Below are positions 28,050 through 35,170 of a stretch of 64,000 bases of DNA, piece after piece. The first letter of the stretch is position 1. Every line of letters begins with the position of its first letter. A program made the translations under genes and the position numbers. The notes below the pieces were generated by a model that had not been told where the DNA came from, made no database searches, and saw only the letters and a list, made by a program, of their open reading frames with translations. Source of the stretch: Acetobacteraceae bacterium (lineage in GTDB: Bacteria > Pseudomonadota > Alphaproteobacteria > Acetobacterales > Acetobacteraceae); NCBI GenBank assembly GCA_027451405.1, contig DAIDJM010000035.1:114643-178642 (forward strand). The letters run 5' to 3'.

Positions 28050-28655
28050 ATGTCATCTCCTGCCGAGACGGAAACGCGCGACGAAGCCGCCATGCCGGCC
28101 GCCGAGATGTGGCTGTGGTTCGTGCTGTTCGACCCGCTTGTGTCGTCTTTGCTCATCGTGCCGCTCATCGTCTGGGTGGTCGGGCCCGAGCGGTACCACC
28201 GCTATATCCTGGCCGCCGGCGCGGCGGTGTTCGTGTTCGGCGTGCTGCCGGCGGGCTGGATGGCCTATCGGCGCTGGCGGGCGAAACCGCGCAGTTTCGT
28301 GGCCCAGGATCTGGTGTGGCGCCGGGGCGCGGCGGCGGCGGGATTTCTGGCGCAGGCCTCGGCCTATCTGCGGTCCTGCGGGTGGCGCGTGGGCGAGGCG
28401 TCGATTGCCGAGACGGGTTGGCCGGTGATGGTGGTGCAGCGGGATCGCGTGCGCTGGGGCCTGGTGTTTTTGCCGCGCGGCGAGGGGGCGGGAGATCGTG
28501 TCGGCGAGGCGGTGCGGGCTTTGCGGGCGGCGCAGGGGGTGAAGGCGGTGGCGGTGGTCGTCCAGCGGGGCGTGGCGCTGGGGCGGGCGCCGGAGAGCGG
28601 GGTCGAGATCGTTCGGGAAGGGTCGTTGCTGGCGACGATCGCGCGGGAGTTTTGA
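28050..28655 (+). CDS. Membrane protein with a degenerate Mrr-like domain
   Basis: 201 residues from ATG 28050. Two membrane helices at about 20-65 (MWLWFVLFDPLVSSLLIVPL and YILAAGAAVFVFGVLPAGWM), then a cytosolic domain: FLAQASAYLRSCGWRVGEAS, TGWPVMVVQRDRVRWGLVFL, DRVGEAVRALRAAQGV, KAVAVVVQRGVALGRAP, ending IVREGSLLATIA. That order (helix, Gly-Trp-x-Val strand, hydrophobic strands, helix, strand) is like the Mrr/restriction-endonuclease fold, but the D-ExK catalytic residues are not visible, so nuclease activity is unlikely. I do not recognise a named family. Confidence 0.65.
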   Translation: MSSPAETETRDEAAMPAAEMWLWFVLFDPLVSSLLIVPLIVWVVGPERYHRYILAAGAAVFVFGVLPAGWMAYRRWRAKPRSFVAQDLVWRRGAAAAGFLAQASAYLRSCGWRVGEASIAETGWPVMVVQRDRVRWGLVFLPRGEGAGDRVGEAVRALRAAQGVKAVAVVVQRGVALGRAPESGVEIVREGSLLATIAREF

Positions 28656-28679
28656 TCACCCCCTCTGCTCAAACGTGAT

Positions 28680-28740
28680 GGGGTCTGGGGCCTTTCGGCC
28701 CCAGCTTGTGCAGGGCAAAGCCCTGCCCGCCGGAGGCGCG
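28680..28740. repeat. Family B palindromic repeat
   Basis: GGGGTCTGGGGCC-TTTC-GGCCCCAGC, then GCAGGGCAAAGCCCTGC and CCGCCGGAGGC. Two nested hairpins with no AT-rich tail. It lies at the 3' ends of the converging membrane-protein gene and the ccm operon. Confidence 0.75.
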
Positions 28741-28742
28741 TC

Positions 28743-28874
28743 TCAGAAATCCGAGCAGCGTCCGTTGACCTCCCAGTCGCCGTAGCGCGTCGGCTCCGGC
28801 CCTTTCGGCCCACCGATTTCCTTTGGAAGCTGAGGCTTTTCAGCGGCCTCGTCAGGTTTCTTCTCGTCCGGCAT
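28743..28874 (-). CDS. DUF1674 / SDHAF4-like succinate dehydrogenase assembly factor
   Basis: Only 43 codons, so easily overlooked. The C-terminal half reads [19 protein letters not shown] followed by GRCSDF, which is the complete signature of the DUF1674/SDHAF4 family; the N-terminal half is a charged Lys/Glu/Pro stretch. Family members protect or assist flavinylated SdhA before it joins the SDH complex. The start ATG overlaps the ccmI stop (TGATG), so it is the last gene of the ccm operon and translationally coupled. No sdh genes are in the window. Confidence 0.88.
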   Translation of the reverse strand: MPDEKKPDEAAEKPQLPKEIGGPKGPEPTRYGDWEVNGRCSDF

Positions 28875-29632
28875 CAGGAGCCGCGCGCCGCTTGCAGGCG
28901 TTTTTCGGCCATCGGGCGCCAGGGGGCGTCGGGGGGCGCTTCGGCCAGCGCGCGGCGGAACAGCGCGACCGCCTCGGGGGGGCTGCGGCCGTTATTGGCT
29001 TCCGTGATGATCTCCGCGGTCTCGGCGCCGAGCGTGGGATCGAAATGTTCGGCCAGCACGTGGCGGAAGGCGTCGGCGGCTTCGGCGAGGTTGCCGCGGC
29101 CGAGTTCGGCACGGCCGAGGATGCCCCAGCCCTCGATGGTGCGGGGTGCGTGCGGGTCCATCAGCGCGAGGCGGCTTTTGAGGATGCCGATCTCCTGGTC
29201 TTCCTGGGCGGCTTCGCGCGCCTGGTCATCGGGCGTCATCGGCGCGTCGCCTGGGGGGCCGGCCATGGCGTCCGGGGGCGGGGCGGGCGGAGGCGGGCCG
29301 GGATGGCCGGCGGTGAGGATATAGAGCGCGACCGCGGCGAGCGGAATCGCCGTCGCCGTGACGCCGACCACGATGCGGCCGGAGCGGGCCGGCGGCGCTT
29401 CGGCGATGGCGGCGTCGGCGAGCAGGCGGCGCTGCACTTCGAGGACCGCGCCGGCATGTTCCTCGGGCAGCAGCCGGCCCTGGGCGAGGTCGCGGTCGAG
29501 CTCGGCGAGCTGGGCGCGGTGGAGCGCGAGCGCGGCTTCGCGGCGGTCGCGCAGCTTGCCGCCGCGCCAGGCGAGGAAGACGAGCGGCGCCATGACGATG
29601 AGCGCCAGGGCGGCAATGGCAAACCAGATCAT
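28874..29632 (-). CDS. ccmI: Cytochrome c maturation protein CcmI (CycH)
   Basis: Holds apocytochrome c for heme ligation with CcmF and CcmH. 252 residues from ATG 29632. N-terminal helix ([20 protein letters not shown]), a cytosolic leucine-zipper-like loop with [15 protein letters not shown], a second membrane helix ([18 protein letters not shown]), a Pro-rich spacer and a short periplasmic TPR-like domain ([20 protein letters not shown], then [14 protein letters not shown]). The TPR part is shorter than in long CcmI proteins. Seven bases after ccmH. Confidence 0.88.
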   Translation of the reverse strand: MIWFAIAALALIVMAPLVFLAWRGGKLRDRREAALALHRAQLAELDRDLAQGRLLPEEHAGAVLEVQRRLLADAAIAEAPPARSGRIVVGVTATAIPLAAVALYILTAGHPGPPPPAPPPDAMAGPPGDAPMTPDDQAREAAQEDQEIGILKSRLALMDPHAPRTIEGWGILGRAELGRGNLAEAADAFRHVLAEHFDPTLGAETAEIITEANNGRSPPEAVALFRRALAEAPPDAPWRPMAEKRLQAARGS

Positions 29633-29639
29633 GTGCGGA

Positions 29640-30140
29640 TCACGAGGTGGGGCGGGTGAGGGCCTCGAGGCGGGCGCGCTCCGCCTCGGTGAGGGGTGGC
29701 GGCGGCGCGGGACGGCGGCGGCGGGCGAGGAAGGCCGCGCCGCCGCCGACAATGAGACCAAGGAAAGGTGTGGCCCACAGCAGCGCCGTCGTGGCCGTCA
29801 GAGGCGGCCGGAGGCGGACGAAATTGCCGTAGCGCGCGACCATCCAGTCGATGATCTGCCGATTGGTCTTGCCCTCGCGCACCTGTTCGCGAACGATCTG
29901 ACGGAGATCGTGGGCGAGCGGCGCGGAACTGTCCTCGATGGATTCGTTCTGGCACTGCAAGCAGCGCAGCAGGCTGCCGACCGCCTCGGCGCGGGCTTCC
30001 TGCTGCGGGTTCGGCAGCATTTCCTTGGGGTCGTCGAGGGCGTGGGCGGGGGAGGCTGCCAAGACGAGAAAGAAGAGGCCTCCGGCGGCCAGGGAGGCTC
30101 TGCCTCCCTGGCCGAAGGAGGCAAGCCGAAACAACCTCAT
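29640..30140 (-). CDS. ccmH: Cytochrome c maturation protein CcmH
   Basis: Periplasmic thiol protein that reduces apocytochrome c for heme ligation. 166 residues. The active site LRCLQCQNESI (Cys-x2-Cys) is intact. A C-terminal membrane helix (LLWATPFLGLIVGGGAAFLA) follows the three-helix domain. The N-terminal signal region is unusual: codons 4-18 (FRLASFGQGGRASLAAGG) are encoded by a perfect palindrome, see the repeat at 30087. The gene overlaps ccmG by four bases. Confidence 0.92.
   Translation of the reverse strand: MRLFRLASFGQGGRASLAAGGLFFLVLAASPAHALDDPKEMLPNPQQEARAEAVGSLLRCLQCQNESIEDSSAPLAHDLRQIVREQVREGKTNRQIIDWMVARYGNFVRLRPPLTATTALLWATPFLGLIVGGGAAFLARRRRPAPPPPLTEAERARLEALTRPTS
30087..30113. 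repeat. Perfect palindrome within the 5' end of ccmH
   Basis: GGCCAGGGAGGC, loop TCT, then GCCTCCCTGGCC: 12-bp perfect arms. It is flanked by CCTCCGGC and GAAGGAGGC, which match the ends of family B elements. It lies in the signal-peptide coding part of ccmH, so the mRNA start region would form a strong hairpin. Confidence 0.75.
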
Positions 30141-30706
30141 GCCAGCGACTTCAGCGCGTTCTGCAAAGGCCCACGCACCACGTCATCGTTCAGCGGCCCC
30201 GCCATGTGCCAGCGGACGATTCCCTTCGAGTCCACCAGGAAGCTTTCCGGCACGCCGTAGACGCCGAAATCGATGGCGGTGCGGCCGTGGGAGTCGTCGG
30301 CGATGCGGGCGTAGGGGTTTCCGTAACGGTTCAGGAACTGATTGGTGGCGCTGGCCTTGTCCTCGTAGGCGATGCCCCAGACGCTGAGGCCGATTTGCGA
30401 GAGGGTGGCGAGCACCGCGGCTTCCTGGACGCAGGGGATGCACCAGGAGGCGAAGAAATTGAGCAGAACCGGCTGCTGGGCCGCGGCTTGCTGGACGTCG
30501 GTGCTCGAGAACCCCTGGGCGGGGGCGACGCCGGGGAGGTCGAATTTCGGCAGTGGCTTGCCGACGCGCGGGTCGCCGATCGCGTGCGGGTCGAAGGTGC
30601 CCTGCTCCATGCGTTCGAGCATGGCGTAGAAGGCGGCGCCGCCGAGGGCCACGAGGCCGAGCGGGGCGAGCAGCAGCAGGCGGCGGCGGTTGACGTCGGT
30701 GGTCAT
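30137..30706 (-). CDS. ccmG: Thiol-disulfide protein CcmG (DsbE)
   Basis: Membrane-anchored thioredoxin-like reductant for CcmH/apocytochrome c. 189 residues: basic N terminus, helix LLLLAPLGLVALGGAAFYAM, then a thioredoxin fold with active site NFFASWCIPC and cis-Pro in VYGVPESFLVD. The CxxC has Ile in the second position where many CcmG proteins have Glu or Val (WCEPC/WCVPC), which may shift its redox potential. Overlaps ccmF and ccmH by four bases. Confidence 0.93.
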   Translation of the reverse strand: MTTDVNRRRLLLLAPLGLVALGGAAFYAMLERMEQGTFDPHAIGDPRVGKPLPKFDLPGVAPAQGFSSTDVQQAAAQQPVLLNFFASWCIPCVQEAAVLATLSQIGLSVWGIAYEDKASATNQFLNRYGNPYARIADDSHGRTAIDFGVYGVPESFLVDSKGIVRWHMAGPLNDDVVRGPLQNALKSLA

Positions 30707-32667
30707 GCCGGGAGGGCGGCGGCGGCGTTGCGGGCGCGCGAGGGGGCGCCGATGCGCAGGCGCCGGTCGGCAAGCGAGAGCATGCCGCCCGCGGCCATGA
30801 TCAGCGCGCCGAGCCAGATCCAGGGCGCGAGCGGGTTGATGTGGAAGCGGAGCACGGCTTGGCCGTCGCGCTCCTCGCCGAGCACCACGTAGAGGTCACG
30901 CAGGAAATTGGTTTCGATGGTGACGTCGCTGGTGGTTTGCTGCGCCTTGGGGAAGCTGCGACGTTCGGGGTGGACGGTGTCGAACGGGACGCCGTTGCGG
31001 GTGATGGCGATGTCGGCGATGCGGGCCTGGTAGTTGGGGCCGGGCGCGTCGCGCAGATCGAGCAGCGTGAAATGGTAGGGGCCGAGCTGGGTCTGGCCGC
31101 CGGGGGCGAGGGCCACGATCTTCGATTGCGAGAGCGAGACCCCGGCGATGCCGGCGATGGTGACGCCCATGCCGGCATGGGCGATGGCGGCACCGAGCAC
31201 GGCGGTGGGCAGGCCGCGGGCGCGGCGGAAGGAGGTGGCGACCGGTGCGCGGAACAGCAGCGTGCGCTCGACCACTTCGGCGAAGCTGCCGAGGATCAGC
31301 CAGGCGGCGACGCCGAAGGCCAGCGCGGTGACGATCTTCATGCCGATGGCGCAGATGCCGGCGACGATCACCGCGATGAGGCCGGCCCACCAGGCGTGGG
31401 CGAGCACCGGGCCCAGGCGCGCGCGCTTCCAGGGTAGCAGCGGGCCCATCGCCATGACCGCGAAGGTGGGGATCGCGAGCGGGAAGACGGTCGCGTTGAA
31501 AAAGGGCGCGCCGACGCTGATTTTCTGGCCGAGCAGCAGGTCGGCGAAGGGCGGATACATCGTGCCCATGATCACGACCGCGCAGATTGAGCAGAGCAGG
31601 ATGTTGTTGAGCACGAGCGCGCCCTCGCGGGAGAGCGGCGCGAAGATGCCGCCCGAGGCGAGCGTCGGTGCGCGCAGCGCGAAGAGCAGCAGCGAGCCGC
31701 CGATCACGAGGCCGAGCAGCGAGAGGATGAAGATGCCGCGCGCCGGGTCGTTGGCGAAGGCGTGCACCGAGTTGAGAATGCCCGAACGGACCAGGAATGT
31801 TCCGGAGAGCGAGAGCGAGAACGTGCCGATGGCGAGCAGCACGGTCCAGATTTTCAGAGATTCGCGCTTTTCGACCACGATCGCGGAGTGGACCAGCGCC
31901 GTGCCGGTGAGCCAGGGCATCAGCGAGGCGTTCTCGACCGGGTCCCAGAACCAGTAGCCGCCCCAGCCGAGCTCGTAATAGGCCCACCAGGAGCCGAGCG
32001 CGATGCCGCAGGTGAGGAAGGCCCAGGAGGTGAGCGCCCAGGGGCGGACCCAGCGGCCCCAGGCGGCGTCGATGCGGCCTTCGAGCAGGGCGGCGACGGC
32101 GAAGGCGAAGGGCACCGCGAAGCCGACATAGCCGGTGTAGAGAATGGGCGGGTGGAAGGCGAGGCCGGGGTCCTGCAGCAGCGGGTTCATGCCGGCGCCG
32201 TCGGGCGGGGCGGGCCAGAGGCGCGCGAACGCGTCCGAGGTGGTGAGCGCGAAGAGCAGGAAGCCGGCCGAGGTGCCGCCGAGCACGCCGAGCACGCGGG
32301 CGCGGAGCCCCGATGGCAGGTTGCGGCCGAACAGCGAGACCGCGCCGCCGCAGATGCCGAGGATCAGGCCCCAGAGCAGGATCGAGCCCTCGTGATTGCC
32401 CCAGGTGCCGGTGATCTTGTAGAGAAGCGGTTTCGCAATCGCACTGTTTTCGGCGATGTTGGCGACCGAGAAATCGTTGGTGACGGCGGAATAGACGAGG
32501 CAGCCGGCCGCGGCGGCCAGCGCGAGGAGCTGGCCGACCGCGAGGCCGGGGGTGGCGGCGATCAGGCGGGCGTCGCGGCGGTGGGCGCCCCAGATGCCGA
32601 CGAAGGCCTGGGCGAAGGCGAGCACGCAGGCCAGCGCCAGCGCGAAATGGCCGAGTTCAGGGATCAT
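30703..32667 (-). CDS. ccmF: Cytochrome c heme lyase subunit CcmF
   Basis: Polytopic inner-membrane protein that moves heme from CcmE to apocytochrome c. 654 residues, about 15 helices. The WWD heme-handling domain is present as WAYYELGWGGYWFWDPVENA around residue 235, with NHEGSILLWG near residue 92 and the family's periplasmic His residues. Length is normal. Overlaps ccmE and ccmG by four bases each. Confidence 0.95.
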   Translation of the reverse strand: MIPELGHFALALACVLAFAQAFVGIWGAHRRDARLIAATPGLAVGQLLALAAAAGCLVYSAVTNDFSVANIAENSAIAKPLLYKITGTWGNHEGSILLWGLILGICGGAVSLFGRNLPSGLRARVLGVLGGTSAGFLLFALTTSDAFARLWPAPPDGAGMNPLLQDPGLAFHPPILYTGYVGFAVPFAFAVAALLEGRIDAAWGRWVRPWALTSWAFLTCGIALGSWWAYYELGWGGYWFWDPVENASLMPWLTGTALVHSAIVVEKRESLKIWTVLLAIGTFSLSLSGTFLVRSGILNSVHAFANDPARGIFILSLLGLVIGGSLLLFALRAPTLASGGIFAPLSREGALVLNNILLCSICAVVIMGTMYPPFADLLLGQKISVGAPFFNATVFPLAIPTFAVMAMGPLLPWKRARLGPVLAHAWWAGLIAVIVAGICAIGMKIVTALAFGVAAWLILGSFAEVVERTLLFRAPVATSFRRARGLPTAVLGAAIAHAGMGVTIAGIAGVSLSQSKIVALAPGGQTQLGPYHFTLLDLRDAPGPNYQARIADIAITRNGVPFDTVHPERRSFPKAQQTTSDVTIETNFLRDLYVVLGEERDGQAVLRFHINPLAPWIWLGALIMAAGGMLSLADRRLRIGAPSRARNAAAALPA

Positions 32668-33161
32668 CGCGCGCTCGTCTCGGTGGGGGCGGCGGAGAGG
32701 TCGACGGGCTGGGATTCCTGGCCGTGGCGCCAGTAGCCGCGTTTTTTCAGCGCCTCGGCGACGTCTTTCGGCATGTATTTCTCGTCATGTTTGGCGAGCA
32801 CTTCGTCGGCGACGAAGACATGGTCGGGGCGGAGTTCGCCCATCGCGACCACGCCCTGGCCCTCGCGGAACAGGTCGGGGAGGATGCCGGTGTAGGAGAC
32901 GTCGATCGCGTCGCGCCCGTCGGTGACCTTGAAGGTGGCGACGGGCTGGCCGTCCTCGGTGGTGCGGCGGAGCGAGCCGGCCTCGACCATGCCGCCGAGC
33001 CGGATGGTGCGGCCCACCGGCGGATGCTGCTCGGCGATGTCGGCCGGGGTCATGAAGAAGACGATGGTGCTCCGGAAGGCGCCGAGGGCCAGCGCCGTGG
33101 CGGTGGAGAGGCCGGCGCCGCAGGCCAGCACGATCAGAAGGCGGCGATGTTTGCGGGTCAT
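32664..33161 (-). CDS. ccmE: Heme chaperone CcmE
   Basis: Binds heme covalently in the periplasm and passes it to CcmF. 165 residues: N-terminal membrane helix (LLIVLACGAGLSTATALALG), OB-fold domain, and the heme-attachment His125 in LAKHDEKYMP with Tyr129 as the usual axial ligand. A flexible C-terminal tail follows. The start overlaps ccmD (ATGA). Confidence 0.95.
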   Translation of the reverse strand: MTRKHRRLLIVLACGAGLSTATALALGAFRSTIVFFMTPADIAEQHPPVGRTIRLGGMVEAGSLRRTTEDGQPVATFKVTDGRDAIDVSYTGILPDLFREGQGVVAMGELRPDHVFVADEVLAKHDEKYMPKDVAEALKKRGYWRHGQESQPVDLSAAPTETSAR

Positions 33162-33340
33162 GCGCGATCCTGGGCGCGATCCTGGGCGCGGAAATCGGTG
33201 GCGCGCTCGCGCGCGCGGGGATCCACGGCCCGGAGACGGCGCTCGGTGCGGTGGAGGCGGAGGCGGGCGTCGAGGCCGAGCCAGCTCGCGACGAGCGCGA
33301 AAAGCCCGTAGGCGCCGGCGATGTAGGGCAGGTGGGTCAT
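33158..33340 (-). CDS. ccmD: Heme exporter subunit CcmD
   Basis: 60 residues. One membrane helix after a short N terminus (THLPYIAGAYGLFALVASWL), followed by a basic helix (RLRLHRTERRLRAV), the standard CcmD layout. It stabilises CcmC-heme-CcmE. The C terminus ends in AQDRAQDRA, coded by a short direct repeat GCGCGATCCTGG that occurs twice at 33162-33185. Overlaps ccmC and ccmE by four bases. Confidence 0.88.
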   Translation of the reverse strand: MTHLPYIAGAYGLFALVASWLGLDARLRLHRTERRLRAVDPRARERATDFRAQDRAQDRA

Positions 33341-34107
33341 CCGGCCTGCTCCGCCTGGGCGCGCAGGAGCGTGGCGATGCGGCGCTCCATGACGGCGGCG
33401 CGCAGCCGGGCCGTGACGACCGCGCCGAAACAGAGGCTGGCGCCGACGATGCAGAGCAGCAGCGGCCAGAGCATCGGCCAGGCGATGGTGGGCGAGCCGG
33501 TGAGGGTGAGGCTCGCCGGTTGATGCAGCGTGTTCCACCAGACCACGCTGTATTTGATGATGGGCAGGTCGATCGCGCCGATCAGCGCCAGGATGGCGGC
33601 GGCGCGGTAGCCGCGCTCGGGGTCGTCGAAGGCGCGGATGACCAGGATGTGGCCGATATAGAGGAAGAACAGCACGAGCACGCTGGTCAGCCGCGCGTCC
33701 CAGACCCACCAGGCGCCCCACATCGGCTTGCCCCAGAGGCTGCCGGAGGCAAGGCAGAGCAGGGCGCAGCCGGCGCCCACGGGACCGATCTCCTTGGCGG
33801 CGAGGTCGGCCAGCGGGTGGCGCCAGACGAGCGAGACGAGCGAGGCGGCGGCGAGCGCCCAATAGCCGGTTTCGGCCAGGATCGCCGCCGGCACGTGGAC
33901 ATACATGATGCGCATCGCATCGTGCTGCTGGTAGTCGGGCGGGGCGATGAAGAGGCCGGCATAGAGGCCAATCAGCAGCAGTGCCAAGCCCGGCCAGGTG
34001 AGGAAGGGCTGCACGCGGGAAGCCAACCGCAGGAAGCGGCCGGGGTTGGCGAATCGATGCAGGCCCCGGCCCGAGCGGGGCGTGGTTGCGAGCGTGCCGG
34101 CGTCCAT
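33337..34107 (-). CDS. ccmC: Heme exporter subunit CcmC
   Basis: Inner-membrane protein that loads heme on CcmE. 256 residues, six helices. Conserved WWD motif as WGAWWVWDARLTSVLVL, with His residues in YVHVPAAI and the His-containing segment WWNTLHQPASL. The N-terminal 30 residues are an extra polar extension. First gene of the operon; upstream (34108-34234) is only a divergent promoter region. The ABC transporter genes ccmA and ccmB, commonly just before ccmC, are not here. Confidence 0.94.
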   Translation of the reverse strand: MDAGTLATTPRSGRGLHRFANPGRFLRLASRVQPFLTWPGLALLLIGLYAGLFIAPPDYQQHDAMRIMYVHVPAAILAETGYWALAAASLVSLVWRHPLADLAAKEIGPVGAGCALLCLASGSLWGKPMWGAWWVWDARLTSVLVLFFLYIGHILVIRAFDDPERGYRAAAILALIGAIDLPIIKYSVVWWNTLHQPASLTLTGSPTIAWPMLWPLLLCIVGASLCFGAVVTARLRAAVMERRIATLLRAQAEQAG

Positions 34108-34234
34108 GTCTCTCCCTTTAGCAGCGCGGGGCCGGTGTTTGAAAGCAAGCGGCTGGTGACACTTACTCCATCCTGCCTCTCAGGCGGCGCACGCTATAGA
34201 ATGGGGCAGGCCAACGTTTTGCCGAGAGTTGCGC

Positions 34235-34528
34235 ATGCTGTTCGTCCTGATGTGTTTCGATAAGCCGGGCTCGCTCGATCTGCGGATCGCGACCCGGCCC
34301 CAGCATCTGGCCTACCTCCAGACCTATCTGAACAAGATCGTGCAGGCGGGGCCGATGCTCGACCAGGACGGGCGGCCGAACGGGAGTCTGCTCCTGATCG
34401 ATGTTGCGGACCGGGCGGAGGCGGAAGGTTTCGCGGAGGGCGATCCTTACGGGAAGGCCGGTTTGTTCGAGGCGGTCCTGATCCGGGGATATCGGGAAGT
34501 GTTCCGGGACGGAGCGACGGCGGAGTGA
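34235..34528 (+). CDS. YciI-family protein
   Basis: 97 residues. The fold signature is MLFVLMCFDKPGSLDLRIATR with the His/Asp pair of YciI-like proteins in RPQHLAYLQ, followed by PMLDQDGRPNGSLLLID and a C-terminal DPYGKAGLFEAVLIRGY. Function of these small ferredoxin-like proteins is mostly unknown. I used ATG 34235 rather than the TTG two codons earlier. The stop overlaps the next gene start (GTGA). Confidence 0.88.
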   Translation: MLFVLMCFDKPGSLDLRIATRPQHLAYLQTYLNKIVQAGPMLDQDGRPNGSLLLIDVADRAEAEGFAEGDPYGKAGLFEAVLIRGYREVFRDGATAE

Positions 34529-34971
34529 GCGCCGGGCAGCGGGGCCGCTCGCTGGGGCTGAGTTACTGGCTGGTGAAGAGCGAGCCCGACGCTTTCAGCT
34601 GGGACCAGCAGGTGGCGAACGGCGTGGAGCCCTGGACCGGCGTGCGGAACCACCAGGCCGCGGCCAATCTGCGCGCCATGCGGCGCGGCGACCGGGCCTT
34701 TTTCTACCATTCCGTCACCGGAAAGGCGATCGTGGGAATCGTGGAAGTGGCCCGGGAGGCCTATCCCGATCCGACCGATGCGGAAGGCAAATGGGTATGC
34801 GTCGATATGAAGGCGCTGCGGCCGGTGACGCGGCCGGTGACGCTCGCGGCGATGAAGTCGGACCCGGCGCTCGAGGGATTGGCGCTGCTGCGGCAGTCGC
34901 GGCTGTCGGTGGCGCCGGTCTCGGAGGCGCATTGGCGGCATATCTGCGGGCTCGGCGGGGTGCGGGGCTGA
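34525..34971 (+). CDS. EVE-domain protein
   Basis: 148 residues, GTG start overlapping the YciI stop. The EVE (PUA-like) domain is complete: YWLVKSEPDAFSWDQ, VEPWTGVRNHQAAANLR, GDRAFFYHSVTGKAIVGIVE and KWVCVDMKALRP. EVE domains bind modified bases in RNA or DNA. Pairing with YciI is common in alphaproteobacteria; the shared role is unknown. Confidence 0.92.
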   Translation: MSAGQRGRSLGLSYWLVKSEPDAFSWDQQVANGVEPWTGVRNHQAAANLRAMRRGDRAFFYHSVTGKAIVGIVEVAREAYPDPTDAEGKWVCVDMKALRPVTRPVTLAAMKSDPALEGLALLRQSRLSVAPVSEAHWRHICGLGGVRG

Positions 34972-34974
34972 GCG

Positions 34975-35107
34975 CGCCTCCGGCGGGCAGAGGCTCTGCC
35001 TCTGCACTCCGCTGGGGCCGAAAGGTCCCAGACCCCATCTCGTAAGGGGTCTGGGGCCCTATGGCCCCAGTGGGGTGCAGGGGCAAAGCCCCTGCCCGCC
35101 GGAGGCA
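34975..35107. repeat. Two family B palindromes facing each other
   Basis: A copy in inverted orientation (34975-35037) is followed by six bases and a copy in direct orientation (35046-35107). Together they form an inverted repeat of about 60-base arms joined by CATCTCGTAAG. Each arm has GGGTCTGGGGCC, GGCCCCAG, the GCAGGGGC-type hairpin and the end CGCCGGAGGC. Located between the 3' ends of the EVE gene and the phosphoesterase gene. Confidence 0.85.
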
Positions 35108-35116
35108 AGCTGCAAC

Positions 35117-35147
35117 AAAAAAACCCTCTCCCCTTTCGGGGAGAGGG
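35117..35147 (-). terminator. Rho-independent terminator of the phosphoesterase gene
   Basis: On the minus strand: CCCTCTCCCC, loop GAAA, GGGGAGAGGG, then TTTTTTT. A textbook intrinsic terminator 24 bases after the stop codon of the gene at 35171-37942. Confidence 0.93.
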
Positions 35148-35170
35148 CTCCGATCCACAGGGGTCGAGCG

